DNA of 64,000 bases, from contig JBOEHE010000070.1 of NCBI GenBank assembly GCA_050633785.1, forward strand, positions 24,962-88,961. Direction: 5' to 3'. Below, piece by piece: positions 50,708 to 60,455 of the stretch. Numbering within the stretch: position 1 is the stretch's first letter; every line of letters starts with the position of its first letter. The position numbers were made by a program, and so were the translations under genes. The notes beneath the pieces were generated by a model. It ran no database searches. It saw only the letters and a program-made list of their open reading frames with translations, and was not told where the DNA came from. Source of the DNA: CALKZN01 sp050633785 (GTDB lineage Bacteria > Pseudomonadota > Gammaproteobacteria > Arenicellales > Arenicellaceae).

Positions 50708-52603
50708 ATGTTACAGTTAGACAACCTGAGTATTCGCCGCGGCGAACATATGCTGTTCGACAACGCCAGTTGCCAGATTCACCCTGGCCAGAAAGTCGGC
50801 CTGACAGGTGCCAACGGCTGCGGCAAATCAAGTTTGTTTGCAGTGTTGCTAAATGAATTAGTCATTGACAAAGGTGACGTAAAAATTCCCAAGGACTGGG
50901 TCATCGCCCATGTAGCGCAAGAAGCACCGGCTGATGAAAAAGCTGCGATTGATCATGTCCTTGATGGTGATGCTGAATGGCGTGATCTGGATAACAAAAT
51001 TCAAGATACCGAACACCCTCGCTATTTAAAATATCATAGCCGTTATGAGGAAATTGACGGCTATGCTGCACGAAGTCGCGCTGCCCAATTACTCGATGGT
51101 TTAGGCTTCAAGCACACAGACATAGAGCGCCCTGCCAACAGTTTCTCCGGTGGCTGGAGAGTAAGACTTAACGTTGCCAAAGCACTGATGTGCCGCTCTG
51201 ATTTATTGCTGCTGGATGAACCAACCAACCATTTGGATCTTGATGCTGTTCTATGGTTGGAACGGTGGTTGAAGAACTACCCAGGCACACTGGTTATTAT
51301 TGCTCACGACCGTGACTTTCTGGATCAACTGATCACCCATACTCTGCATATAGAACACCAACGAGCTACCTTATATAAAGGCAACTACTCTGCTTTTGAA
51401 AAAATCCGTACCGAACAATTATCCAATCAACAGGCCCAGTTCGATAAACAGCAGCGACAAGTCTCTCATATGCAGGATTTCGTGCGCCGCTTCAGCGCCA
51501 AAGCCACCAAGGCAAGGCAGGCCCAAAGCCGCTTAAAAGCACTGCAGAAAATGGAAATCATTGCTCCGGCGCATGTCGATTCTCCATTCAGTTTCAGCAT
51601 TCCCAACCCTGAGAAAAATCCAAGTCCTCTATTAAGCTTCCACGATGCAAGTGTTGGCTATGATGGCACTGCTATTGCAGAACACATCACTTTCAGTATG
51701 GCTCCTGGGGATCGCATTGGCTTAATCGGCCCCAATGGTGCGGGGAAATCAACATTGATTAAAACCCTGGCTGGAGAACTCAGCTTGCTGGCAGGTCAAT
51801 CGCATATGGCCAAAGAGGTCAAAATTGGTTATTTCGCCCAACATCAGCTTGAGCAATTGCAAATGGAACATAGCCCCATAGAGCATTTGAAGTTGATTGA
51901 TGATCGTGATGCCACTGAGCAACAAATGCGCAACTATCTGGGCAGTTTTGGTTTTCGTGGCACCAAAGCCACCAGCAAAGTCGCCCCGTTTTCTGGTGGT
52001 GAAAAATCCCGTCTGGCATTAGCATTAGTATGTTATCAACGACCCAACCTGCTGCTGTTGGATGAGCCCACCAACCATTTAGATCTGGAAATGCGTCAGG
52101 CTTTGGCAGTTGCATTGCAGGAATATGAAGGCGCCGTAGTGTTAGTATCACATGACCGCCATTTGCTCAAAGTTAACTCAGATCAACTTCTGCTGGTTGC
52201 CGCTGGTCGTGCCAGTGAGTTTGATGGCAGCGTTGATGATTACCCCAAGTGGCTGGCAGAACACCATAAGGCACACAAAGCCTCCACGCAAGACGCAACC
52301 GGAAAAAACGCTGGGTCAAGCAGCCAGACCGCAGCTCAGAAAAAAGAGCAGAAACGTCTAGCCGCACAACAACGCCAGCAGGAACAGCCTCTGCGCAACC
52401 TGATCAAACGTGCCGAGCGCGTCATGGAAAAACTGACTCAGGACAAGCAAGGCATAGAGTCCCAGCTGGCTGACAACGATTTGTATCTTGATGAAAACAA
52501 AGAACAACTTAAACAGCTGTTAGCCGATCAGGCTTATATTCAGAAAGAACTGGATGCCGCAGAACAACAATGGTTGGAAGCCAGCGAAAAGCTCGAGTCA
52601 TGA
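50708..52603 (+). CDS. yheS: ABC-F family ATPase YheS
   Basis: The protein has 631 residues with two ATP-binding cassettes. The first has Walker A GANGCGKSS, the FSGGWRVRL signature and LLLDEPTNHLDLDA. The linker (about 230-300) is basic. The second has GPNGAGKST, SGGEKSRLALA and LLLDEPTNHLDL. A C-terminal coiled-coil (about 545-631) ends EAEQ-rich. The N-terminus LSIRRGEHMLFDNA and EQQ-type linker fit YheS. ABC-F proteins act on ribosomes, not in transport. It is adjacent to greB, hence transcription/translation quality control. Confidence 0.92.
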   Translation: MLQLDNLSIRRGEHMLFDNASCQIHPGQKVGLTGANGCGKSSLFAVLLNELVIDKGDVKIPKDWVIAHVAQEAPADEKAAIDHVLDGDAEWRDLDNKIQDTEHPRYLKYHSRYEEIDGYAARSRAAQLLDGLGFKHTDIERPANSFSGGWRVRLNVAKALMCRSDLLLLDEPTNHLDLDAVLWLERWLKNYPGTLVIIAHDRDFLDQLITHTLHIEHQRATLYKGNYSAFEKIRTEQLSNQQAQFDKQQRQVSHMQDFVRRFSAKATKARQAQSRLKALQKMEIIAPAHVDSPFSFSIPNPEKNPSPLLSFHDASVGYDGTAIAEHITFSMAPGDRIGLIGPNGAGKSTLIKTLAGELSLLAGQSHMAKEVKIGYFAQHQLEQLQMEHSPIEHLKLIDDRDATEQQMRNYLGSFGFRGTKATSKVAPFSGGEKSRLALALVCYQRPNLLLLDEPTNHLDLEMRQALAVALQEYEGAVVLVSHDRHLLKVNSDQLLLVAAGRASEFDGSVDDYPKWLAEHHKAHKASTQDATGKNAGSSSQTAAQKKEQKRLAAQQRQQEQPLRNLIKRAERVMEKLTQDKQGIESQLADNDLYLDENKEQLKQLLADQAYIQKELDAAEQQWLEASEKLES

Positions 52604-52643
52604 TTGAAGGCAAATACAATATATAGGAACAAATAGCCTTGTC

Positions 52644-53618
52644 TCAAACAGTAGGTGTTTGACCATTCATGACTGAAACAAATATATCCGTATCAATGTT
52701 GCCACCACACAAGATCACAGCAACTTTCTTACCCCGCATGGCTGCTTTTTCCTGCATCAAAGCAGCCAATGGCGCTGCGCCTGCCCCTTCGGCAAGGTTA
52801 TGTGTATGCTTGTAATAAAGACGGATGGCCTGGGCCACCGCATCATCTGTTACCGCAACGATTCTCTGCGCGCCTTCGCTATAGACAGCATAAGCCTCAG
52901 GTATAACCGCTCGCACTGCCATGCCATCGGCAAAAGTGTTGGCAGACTCTGTCTGGGTAATTATGCCGCTGTCATAAGACAATTTCACCGCTTGAGCTTC
53001 GGTGGAAACAACTCCAACAATCTTGGTAGACAGGCCCAACAGATCACGGGCAGTGATCAAGCCGCAGATACCAGAACCACAGCCAACGGGTACATACACC
53101 GTATCAAGATCAGGAACACTAGAAAATAGCTCAAGCGCATAAGTGCTCACTCCCATCACCAGATGAGAATGAAAAGGAGCGACTGGATATAACTTTTCAT
53201 TGACAGCAATTTCATCAGCCTTGCCACGAGCAACATCGAAATCAGCTCCCTCAATGATTAGCTTGGCTCCAAACGCCTCCATAGCTGCATTTTTTTCTTT
53301 CGAATTTCCTTCTGGGACCACAATAGTGGCTGTCAAACCAGCTGCAACAGCCGCTCTGGCCTGAGATTGACCATGATTACCTCGTGTCGCCGTGACAATT
53401 CCTTTAACATCTGGATGTGCTTTACTCAACCAATCAATAAAAGTGATTCCTCCTCGAACCTTAAATGCTCCTGCCGGTGTATGGTTTTCATGCTTTACCC
53501 ATACTTCAGCGCCAACCTCCTTATTAATCAAAGGCCAACTGTATTGGGCTGTTGCTGACATGTGCTGGTAAACCAGTTCTGCAGATTGTTCTAGCTCTTG
53601 CATGGAAAAAAGCGTCAT
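52644..53618 (-). CDS. Serine/threonine dehydratase-type PLP enzyme
   Basis: The protein has 324 residues. The PLP lysine is Lys53 in HTPAGAFKVRGG. The glycine-rich phosphate loop is GCGSGIC near residue 178. TRGNHGQSQARAA, residues 79-91, is a conserved fold block of type II PLP enzymes. It catalyses deamination of threonine or serine, or a related reaction such as hydroxy-amino acid lyase; substrate is not certain. An ACT domain is absent, so it is a catabolic-type enzyme. It is transcribed leftward with 85 bases to the racemase gene upstream. Confidence 0.88.
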   Translation of the reverse strand: MTLFSMQELEQSAELVYQHMSATAQYSWPLINKEVGAEVWVKHENHTPAGAFKVRGGITFIDWLSKAHPDVKGIVTATRGNHGQSQARAAVAAGLTATIVVPEGNSKEKNAAMEAFGAKLIIEGADFDVARGKADEIAVNEKLYPVAPFHSHLVMGVSTYALELFSSVPDLDTVYVPVGCGSGICGLITARDLLGLSTKIVGVVSTEAQAVKLSYDSGIITQTESANTFADGMAVRAVIPEAYAVYSEGAQRIVAVTDDAVAQAIRLYYKHTHNLAEGAGAAPLAALMQEKAAMRGKKVAVILCGGNIDTDIFVSVMNGQTPTV

Positions 53619-53704
53619 GAGAATTTCCTAAGTTAGGATGCTTAGCTATAGATATAGCCTACATCTATAGACAAGTTGATAAATGAATAGTCACCCGATC
53701 AGCT

Positions 53705-54415
53705 TTAACTTCGTACAGCTTGGCCTTGTATGGCATATTCCACTGCTTTTTCTGCATGGATAGCCGTAGTATCAACCAGAGTAACATCGGTATCATTTTG
53801 ACTGACTAACATTCCAATTTCCGTACAACCAAGAATGACTGCCTCAGCACCTTGACTCGCTAGCCCATCTATAATGCGTAAATATTCGGCTTTTGACTGA
53901 GCCTGTATTTTCCCCAGGCACAGTTCCTGATAAATAACCTGATGAACGATCTCCCGGTCTTTTTCATTTGGAATCCGAACATCCAGCCCATATTGTTCTT
54001 TTAAACGGCCAGTGTAAAAATCTTGTTCCATAGTAAACGAAGTACCCAATAGACCAACGACTTTAACACCTTGTTGCACAAGAACTTCTGCGGTTGCATC
54101 AGCTATGTGCAGCAAAGGAATATTAATTATTTGTTCAATTTGCGGTGCAACCTTATGCATAGTATTAGTGCATATCAGTAAAAAATCTGCACCAGCAGAC
54201 TCTATATTTTGCGCAGCCTCTGACAGTATTTTTGCTGTTCCTTCCCAGTCACCTTGATGCTGCAGTTTTTCAACAGGCTCAAAATCGACGCTGTACATAG
54301 CAATTTTCGCTGAATGCAAACCTCCAAGGCTTCTTTTAACGCCTTCGTTTATTGCACGATAATAGCCAACAGTACTCTCCCAACTCATACCGCCCAAAAG
54401 ACCCACTGTTTTCAT
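53705..54415 (-). CDS. Aspartate/glutamate racemase family protein
   Basis: The protein has 236 residues from ATG 54415, GAGG six bases upstream; the extension to 54484 is not supported. Features: MKTVGLLGGMSWESTVGYYR at the start, LLICTNTMHK (first catalytic Cys, about residue 85), and AVILGCTEIGML (second Cys, about 195). This is the cofactor-independent racemase fold with two active-site Cys. It probably interconverts L- and D-Asp or Glu, substrate not certain. The two amino-acid genes 52644-53618 and this one may form an operon. Confidence 0.9.
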   Translation of the reverse strand: MKTVGLLGGMSWESTVGYYRAINEGVKRSLGGLHSAKIAMYSVDFEPVEKLQHQGDWEGTAKILSEAAQNIESAGADFLLICTNTMHKVAPQIEQIINIPLLHIADATAEVLVQQGVKVVGLLGTSFTMEQDFYTGRLKEQYGLDVRIPNEKDREIVHQVIYQELCLGKIQAQSKAEYLRIIDGLASQGAEAVILGCTEIGMLVSQNDTDVTLVDTTAIHAEKAVEYAIQGQAVRS

Positions 54416-54672
54416 ATTAACCTCTAATTTATTTTTCACTGTAAGACTCGCTGATATGCTCTTTTCTATATCCTGCATTATCATGTTCTCCCCATGATTG
54501 ATGCTTTTTGAGAGCAGAATTCATGTGATAAGATCACTTGTTTTAAACCAGTTTATTCAACAGCCGGATACAGCGCTATCAAAATCCTGATCTAATCCAC
54601 GACTTTCCATGCCAGCTGTCTATTTTCTCGCAAGAGATTGAACAATGTTCCGTTTTAACCTATATATAAATT

Positions 54673-55506
54673 ATGAGCATTGAACATATTTCATCTGAAC
54701 CCGTCAGACGTTTTTATGTCGGTGAATCATTTGTCGAATTACTTCCCAGCAGCCCTTACTCAGCTTTATATACTCCAGAGCATTCGGTCCTGGGGTTTGC
54801 TTTTGATGGTCAATCGGGCATTCACTCATTTGGCAGTGACCACCGACAAGATTTTCAAACCTTGCCCAACTCATTTGCGTTTGTTCCTGCGGGTTGTGAT
54901 GTTTTCTCTGAATCAGAACATGGCGGTGAATACCTGAAAATATCTCTGGCTCCAGATAATCCTCTTCACATTGTGCAAAGTGAGCCTCTCAATCAATTGA
55001 TTCTGACAAAATCACGGCTCTTGGCACAGGAACTTCGTACACACTTGCTTATTAGCAGTATAGAAAACACCAACAACGGGAAAAACACCCTCGAACCTAT
55101 TTTTCTGGAAAACCTACTGGACCAGATTAAACACGAACTGCATCTGAACGACAGCTCAGCAGAACAAAGCGTTCGAATAAAATATACCCTGCACTGTAGA
55201 CAATTGGCAAATATTGAAGACTACATCGATGCCAACATCGACCATTCAATCTCTGTTCAAACTATGGCTGAAGTAGTCAATATGTCTGCTGGACACTTTT
55301 CAAGAACCTTTAAGGCAAGCATCGGCGTTTCTCCTTTTGATTATGTTATCCAAAGGAGATTGGCCAGAGCACGTTCCTGCGTACATCAATCCAATCTGGA
55401 TTTGAGTCATATAGCGTTTGCCCATGGCTTTTCTTCACATGCCCATATGAGCATGGTATTTAAGAAATATCTTGGTCTGACACCCAGCCAGCTGCGTAAA
55501 GCTTAG
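54673..55506 (+). CDS. AraC-family transcriptional regulator
   Basis: This 277-residue protein has a C-terminal AraC double HTH (about 180-277): ISVQTMAEVVNMSAGHFSRTFKASIGVSPFDYVIQRRLARA and IAFAHGFSSHAHMSMVFKKYLGLTPSQLRK. The N-terminal part is probably a cupin-like sensor (FAFVPAGCDVFSESE about 74). It is divergent from the racemase gene with 257 bases between, so a role in controlling it is possible. Ligand unknown. Confidence 0.86.
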   Translation: MSIEHISSEPVRRFYVGESFVELLPSSPYSALYTPEHSVLGFAFDGQSGIHSFGSDHRQDFQTLPNSFAFVPAGCDVFSESEHGGEYLKISLAPDNPLHIVQSEPLNQLILTKSRLLAQELRTHLLISSIENTNNGKNTLEPIFLENLLDQIKHELHLNDSSAEQSVRIKYTLHCRQLANIEDYIDANIDHSISVQTMAEVVNMSAGHFSRTFKASIGVSPFDYVIQRRLARARSCVHQSNLDLSHIAFAHGFSSHAHMSMVFKKYLGLTPSQLRKA

Positions 55507-55720
55507 TTCAATAAAAGATAACAAGTCACGATCCGTATACAACCAAGCAAAACTATTAAAAGTCGTTGAATAACACTTGTAGTATCAGTCAAACGTTTTA
55601 AGATGGTTACCTTAAATTTGTCGGATAACAATTTCAGTTCTTAAGTTCATATGACAATAAATGCTTGTCATAAATCTTAGCAACAGACCTTAACTACACT
55701 ATTTACCAGAGGACATAATT

Positions 55721-56380
55721 ATGGCACTTCGAATTAATGATCAAGCCCCTGATTTCACTGCAATGACGACCCAGGGAGAAATCAGTTTCCATGATTGGAT
55801 CGGCGACGGCTGGGCCGTTCTTTTTTCACACCCAAAAGACTTCACCCCTGTATGCACAACAGAACTGGGCTTTGCTGCTGGTCTGGAAGATGAGTTTGCC
55901 AAACGTAATTGCAAAATGATTGGCCTGAGCGTTGACCCTGTGGATAACCACGCAGATTGGGCCAAGGATATTGAAGAGACCCAGGGCCACCCAGTCAAGT
56001 TCCCCATGATTGGCGACACCGACCTTGCGGTTTCCAAACTCTACAATATGTTTCCAGCGGATGAAACAGGCACTGCCGGTGAAAGAACAGCATTGACGAA
56101 CGCTACTGTCCGCACAGTATTTATCATTGGCCCCGACAAAAACATCAAGTTGATGATGACTTATCCAATGACTACAGGCCGCAACTTCAATGAGATCATG
56201 CGCGTACTCGATTCCATGCAATTGACGGCCCAACATAAAGTAGCGACGCCCGTTAACTGGGAAAATGGTGATGATGTGATTATCGTTCCTGCCGTTTCCA
56301 ATGAAGAAGCCGCAAAAAAATACCCTGAAGGCTGGAATGAAGTTAAACCGTATTTACGAGTCGTCAAACAACCCAGCTAA
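55721..56380 (+). CDS. 1-Cys peroxiredoxin (Prx6-type)
   Basis: The protein has 219 residues. The peroxidatic Cys45 lies in HPKDFTPVCTTELGF, with conserved Pro and Thr three residues before it. The C-terminal extension with FNEIMRVLDSMQLT and NWENGDDVIIVPAVSNEEAAKKYP is the Prx6/1-Cys group. A second Cys lies near residue 63 but the resolving Cys is not in a 2-Cys position. It reduces peroxides in the cytoplasm. A GGAC ribosome site precedes ATG 55721. A terminator follows immediately. Confidence 0.93.
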   Translation: MALRINDQAPDFTAMTTQGEISFHDWIGDGWAVLFSHPKDFTPVCTTELGFAAGLEDEFAKRNCKMIGLSVDPVDNHADWAKDIEETQGHPVKFPMIGDTDLAVSKLYNMFPADETGTAGERTALTNATVRTVFIIGPDKNIKLMMTYPMTTGRNFNEIMRVLDSMQLTAQHKVATPVNWENGDDVIIVPAVSNEEAAKKYPEGWNEVKPYLRVVKQPS

Positions 56381-56387
56381 CCACCCA

Positions 56388-56427
56388 GGTAGAAGCTTTA
56401 TCACAGATCAGTGCCAAAGCTTCTACC
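56388..56427 (+). terminator. Intrinsic terminator after the peroxiredoxin gene
   Basis: GGTAGAAGCTTT and AAAGCTTCTACC pair perfectly over 12 bp around a 16-base loop, followed by TTCTTTTC. It lies 8 bases after the stop and before the LysE gene. Confidence 0.7.
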
Positions 56428-56450
56428 TTCTTTTCAACACAGGCAGCCCT

Positions 56451-57077
56451 ATGATTGCATTTGATACCTTATTTCTATTTCTAGCTACGACATTTGTTGT
56501 GGTTATGTCTCCCGGACCAGCGGCTATCGCAGTCACTGCTCAAGCGGCTTCATCAGGTTATAGCAAGGCCTTTTGGGTCATTCTGGGCATCGCCTCGGCC
56601 AATGTCGTTTTTTTTATATTATCGGCAACAGGCATCGCTGCCTTGATCATCGCCTCGAATGTGCTGTTCACCATTATCAAATGGGTTGGTGTCGCCTACT
56701 TATTGTATTTAGGACTTAATGCTATTTTCGCCAAAGCAGGCCCATTGACCATAAAGCCGAATGATGCAAGCACGGTGAAAGCCAAGCAGGTGTTCTTGAA
56801 AGGATTTATTCTTGAACTGGCAAACCCAAAAGCGTTATTGTATTTCTCGGCCCTTTTGCCACAATTTATTGATACGACTCGAGCATTGCTGCCTCAATTA
56901 GCAACCTTGGGCATCATTACTTTATTATTGGACCTTCTTTGTTACAGTTTTTACGCATATTTAGGCGCAAAGACGACACAAACAGGCATCAAACCCTGGC
57001 TGATCAAAACCTTCAACCGCAGCGCTGGCGGCATGTTGATTTTTGCTGGAGTGAAAATGGCTTCGGTCAAACCATAA
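56451..57077 (+). CDS. LysE/RhtB-family amino-acid exporter
   Basis: The protein has 208 residues from ATG 56451; the open frame to 56301 crosses the terminator and the peroxiredoxin end and is not real. Six hydrophobic segments are present. The conserved N-terminal VMSPGPAAIAVTAQAASSGY and middle GFILELANPKALLYFSALLPQF are the LysE/RhtB signature. It likely exports an amino acid such as a homoserine lactone or threonine; substrate unknown. It converges on the XRE-type gene with ten bases between stops. Confidence 0.9.
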   Translation: MIAFDTLFLFLATTFVVVMSPGPAAIAVTAQAASSGYSKAFWVILGIASANVVFFILSATGIAALIIASNVLFTIIKWVGVAYLLYLGLNAIFAKAGPLTIKPNDASTVKAKQVFLKGFILELANPKALLYFSALLPQFIDTTRALLPQLATLGIITLLLDLLCYSFYAYLGAKTTQTGIKPWLIKTFNRSAGGMLIFAGVKMASVKP

Positions 57078-57087
57078 GCCTGAGCCT

Positions 57088-57846
57088 TTATGCAAAACCC
57101 GTCACTGGAAAATAGCGGCGAATACTAAACGGCTTGTGTGTCAGAACTAATTTATAAGGCAACAATTGCTCTGCGGGGTAAAAGGATTGATCCAGCGTGG
57201 CTCGATATTGATATTGTTCATACAGCAACTGCAATTGCTCATTGATATGTTGAATGCTTTGCTTGCTCAATAATCGACTGCTGGAAAAAAAAGGATAGCT
57301 ATCAGGGCGATATTCCCGAATAGCTTCTTCGATAAAGGATTTATTCACTCTTATCAAGGTTTCGTTCAAAGGCCCATTAAGACGCCAGCGCACAGGCCGT
57401 TCAACCAACAAAGTCATCTGATTATTGGCTGACAACTTAAGTAACTCCAACTTTTCCAACTCACGCAGATAGCGGTATACATCAGTATCAGATAGTTGGT
57501 TGAATTGTGCGATCTGCTCAACTTCAAAGTGGCTGATCAACAACATAAAAAAGGCAGCCAGGTTTTTATTCGCTGCCAATGTCTGTTCAACATGTTCTGG
57601 CAAAACCGTGCCACGGCGTTTTTGTGCATCTCTGCTTATTTCCATCAATTCACTGAATTCGATATTCAATAAATCACAAATTTCCAGAATACGACTGAAT
57701 TTACAATCCTGCTCCTGAAACAAGCGCTTGATGGTTGGTTCAGAAACCCCCATTAATTGCGCCAGATCTCGATAGGTTAAACCTCGGTTCTTCAATAATT
57801 GTCGCAAAGCTCCAAACAGGCTGATTCGATCGTAGTGGCTGGACAT
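57088..57846 (-). CDS. XRE-type helix-turn-helix regulator
   Basis: The protein has 252 residues from ATG 57846; the TTG at 57867 is unlikely. The N-terminal HTH has LFGALRQLLKNRGLTYRDLAQLMGVSEPTIKRLFQE (about residues 10-45). The remainder is all-alpha with a probable second winged-helix like segment (FNQLSDTDVYRYLRELEKLELLKLS, about 130-154). No known effector domain was recognised. It is divergent from the SMP-30-like gene, with 124 bases between them, and converges on the LysE gene; either could be its target. Confidence 0.78.
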   Translation of the reverse strand: MSSHYDRISLFGALRQLLKNRGLTYRDLAQLMGVSEPTIKRLFQEQDCKFSRILEICDLLNIEFSELMEISRDAQKRRGTVLPEHVEQTLAANKNLAAFFMLLISHFEVEQIAQFNQLSDTDVYRYLRELEKLELLKLSANNQMTLLVERPVRWRLNGPLNETLIRVNKSFIEEAIREYRPDSYPFFSSSRLLSKQSIQHINEQLQLLYEQYQYRATLDQSFYPAEQLLPYKLVLTHKPFSIRRYFPVTGFA

Positions 57847-57970
57847 AATATGAGTAGTTCTGAGCAAAAAAGAATCTTATTTTAATACTATAATGACTAT
57901 TTCTGCAAAAAAAGAATCACTAATATATCCTTAACATCCTTTTATCCACTTATAGACAAACGTAAAAACA

Positions 57971-58843
57971 ATGAAATCACATTTTCTCTTCTTCACAGTA
58001 TTGGCCTTTGCACTAAGCACATTCAAAGCCACAGCAATAGAAACAAATCCACTTGAAGAATTGTGGGTTGTAAATGGTTTAGATCAACCAGAATCCGTTG
58101 TATATGACCCGAAACATAAACAGCTGATTGTCAGCAATATCAACGGCGCTCCTCTGGAGCTGAATCAGCAGGGTTATTTGAGCAGAGTCAGCATTGACGG
58201 AGAAATACTCGAACAACACTGGGTCAAAAACCTGAATGCTCCAAAAGGCCTGGCTATTTATGGTGACAATGTCTACGTCGCCGATATGCAGGTATTGCAC
58301 ATTATCAGTCTAAGCACAGGGAAAACGGTACAAAAATTTGAGATCAAAGATGCCAAAATGCTCAACGACATCACAGTCGACCAGTCTGGCACTGTGTACG
58401 TATCAGACTTTCTTGGCGGGGTTATTTATCGACTTGAAAATCAAAAACTTACTGCATGGTTCAGCTCTGAAGACTTACCGCACCCAAATGGACTTCTTTC
58501 ACAACAAAACAGATTATTAATTGGATCATGGGGCAAAGAAGTCCAAGAGGATTTTTCCACCAAAGTTCCTGGCTCATTGTACAGCCTGGATACTGATTCC
58601 CAAACATTAACACCTGTGTCTTATGGCTATCAACTTGGTAATCTTGATGGCGTTGTTTCTATCAAAGATAAAACCTACATCAGTGACTGGATCAGCGGCG
58701 ACATCTATGAGTTATTTGACAACCAACGTATCAAGGTATTATCACCAGGTTCAGGCGTTGCTGATATTGGGGCTCATGACAATATGGTATTCGCTCCAAT
58801 GATGCATAATGGGCAATTGATTGCCTGGAAAACATCAAACTAG
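57971..58843 (+). CDS. Exported SMP-30/NHL-like beta-propeller protein
   Basis: The protein has 290 residues. A Sec signal peptide (about 1-22, FKATAIE) is followed by repeated propeller blades such as VYDPKHKQLIVSNINGAP, DITVDQSGTVYVSDFLGGVIY, and GLLSQQNRLLIGSWG. The repeat pattern is SMP-30/gluconolactonase/NHL-like. It is likely a periplasmic sugar-lactonase-like or binding protein. No catalytic assignment is possible by eye. A terminator follows. Confidence 0.8.
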   Translation: MKSHFLFFTVLAFALSTFKATAIETNPLEELWVVNGLDQPESVVYDPKHKQLIVSNINGAPLELNQQGYLSRVSIDGEILEQHWVKNLNAPKGLAIYGDNVYVADMQVLHIISLSTGKTVQKFEIKDAKMLNDITVDQSGTVYVSDFLGGVIYRLENQKLTAWFSSEDLPHPNGLLSQQNRLLIGSWGKEVQEDFSTKVPGSLYSLDTDSQTLTPVSYGYQLGNLDGVVSIKDKTYISDWISGDIYELFDNQRIKVLSPGSGVADIGAHDNMVFAPMMHNGQLIAWKTSN

Positions 58844-58874
58844 ACCTTATTATTTGAACTTCAAGCTTCAACAT

Positions 58875-58911
58875 AAAGCCCGTCATTACTGCCTGTAATG
58901 ACGGGCTTTTT
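58875..58911. terminator. Bidirectional intrinsic terminator
   Basis: AAAGCCCGTCATTAC-TGCCT-GTAATGACGGGCTTT is a 15-bp perfect stem with T-run on the plus strand and A-run before it. It serves the SMP-30-like gene (plus) and the convergent fumarase (minus). Confidence 0.9.
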
Positions 58912-58928
58912 AGTTAAAAGAAAACGGG

Positions 58929-60455
58929 CTACTGAACTTCTAACTTCAACTTATCAGAGATAATACTCTTCCACTTAGCTGGTCCAGTATTGTGTACAGA
59001 CTCACCTTGAGTATCAACAGCAACCGTCACAGGCATATCTTTGACTTCAAACTCATGAATGGCTTCCATTCCAAGCTCTTCAAAAGCAACGATTTTAGCA
59101 CCGGTAATCGCTTTTGATACCAGATAAGCAGCACCACCAACCGCCATCAGGTAGCTGGCTTTATGCTGTTTTATCGACTCTATTGCCACCGGGCCACGTT
59201 CAGCTTTGCCAACCATGCCGATCAAGCCGGTTTTTTCCAGCATCATATCCGTAAATTTGTCCATTCGGGTGGCTGTTGTAGGTCCTGCTGGACCTACAGC
59301 TTCATCGCGTACCGCATCAACCGGGCCCACGTAATAGATAAATCGATTAGTAAAATCCACACCCTCTGGCAGACCTTCACCACTTTCAAGCAAAGACTGA
59401 ATTTTCTTATGTGCGGCATCACGGCCAGTCAATAACTTACCTGACAGCAATAAGGTCTGGCCCGGTTGCCAGGACAGCATGTCGTCTTTAGTGACGGTAT
59501 CAAGGTCTACCTTTAAAGCGCTTGGACCAACATCCCAGGTAATTTCCGGCCAGTCACTCAAGCTCGGAGGCGTTTGCAGGTAAGCACCTGAACCATTCAA
59601 ACTGATATGTGCATGGCGAGTAGCAGCACAGTTAGGAATCATCGTCACCGGTTTGGATGCAGCATGAGTTGGATAATCTTTGATCTTCACATCCAAGACC
59701 GTAGTCAGCCCACCAAGACCCTGGGCACCTATGCCCAGTTGATTCACTTTTTCAAACAGCTCCAGACGCAACTCTTCCAAACGGCTGTTTGGACCACGCT
59801 GAATCAATTCCTGGATATCTATCGGTTCCATCAACACCTCTTTAGCCAGAACCGCAGACTTTTCGGCCGTGCCGCCAACTCCTATTCCCAACATCCCTGG
59901 AGGACACCAACCAGCACCCATCGTTGGCACTGTTTTCAAGACCCAATCAACCAGACTATCACTGGGGTTCAACATCACCATCTTCGATTTATTTTCCGAA
60001 CCTCCGCCTTTGGCAGCCAGCTCAATCTCAACGGTATCACCTTTCACTACTTCCATATGAATCACTGCAGGAGTATTGTCCTTAGTGTTTTTTCTCGCCC
60101 CTAAAGGGTCGCTGAGGATAGAAGCCCGTAAGACATTATCCGGGTGAAGATAAGCCTGGCGCACACCTTCATTGATCATATCAGCAACCGACATCTCTGC
60201 TTCCCAGCGCACATCCATGCCAATTTTAACGAAAACCGTCACAATACCGGTGTCCTGACAGATAGGCCGATGGCCCTCGGCGCACATGCGAGAATTGATC
60301 AGAATTTGTGCAATAGCATCTTTTGATGCTTGCGACTCTTCTCGCTGATACGCGTCATGCATGGCATCGACAAAATCTTTGGGGTGATAGTAGGAAATAA
60401 ATTGCAATGCATCTGCCACACTGGCAATAACATCATCTTGTTTGATAGTGGTCAT
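58929..60455 (-). CDS. fumA: Class I fumarate hydratase ([4Fe-4S])
   Basis: The protein has 508 residues. The alpha domain has PICQDTGIVTVFVKIG with a cluster Cys66. NCAATRHAHISL carries a further Cys. WCPPGMLGIGVGG carries the third. The beta domain has YYVGPVDAVRDEAVGPAGPTTATRMDKFT. All belong to the iron-sulfur class I fumarases FumA/FumB; the symbol fumA is for the class. It hydrates fumarate to malate in the TCA cycle. The class is oxygen-sensitive, while class II (FumC) is not seen here. Confidence 0.93.
   Translation of the reverse strand: MTTIKQDDVIASVADALQFISYYHPKDFVDAMHDAYQREESQASKDAIAQILINSRMCAEGHRPICQDTGIVTVFVKIGMDVRWEAEMSVADMINEGVRQAYLHPDNVLRASILSDPLGARKNTKDNTPAVIHMEVVKGDTVEIELAAKGGGSENKSKMVMLNPSDSLVDWVLKTVPTMGAGWCPPGMLGIGVGGTAEKSAVLAKEVLMEPIDIQELIQRGPNSRLEELRLELFEKVNQLGIGAQGLGGLTTVLDVKIKDYPTHAASKPVTMIPNCAATRHAHISLNGSGAYLQTPPSLSDWPEITWDVGPSALKVDLDTVTKDDMLSWQPGQTLLLSGKLLTGRDAAHKKIQSLLESGEGLPEGVDFTNRFIYYVGPVDAVRDEAVGPAGPTTATRMDKFTDMMLEKTGLIGMVGKAERGPVAIESIKQHKASYLMAVGGAAYLVSKAITGAKIVAFEELGMEAIHEFEVKDMPVTVAVDTQGESVHNTGPAKWKSIISDKLKLEVQ

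Noticed and set aside
54416..54484. N-terminal extension of the racemase gene
   Set aside because: ATG 54415 has a good ribosome site and begins the conserved MKTVGLLGG.
56301..56450. N-terminal extension of the LysE-family gene
   Set aside because: It overlaps the end of the peroxiredoxin gene and its terminator; LysE proteins begin at the ATG at 56451.
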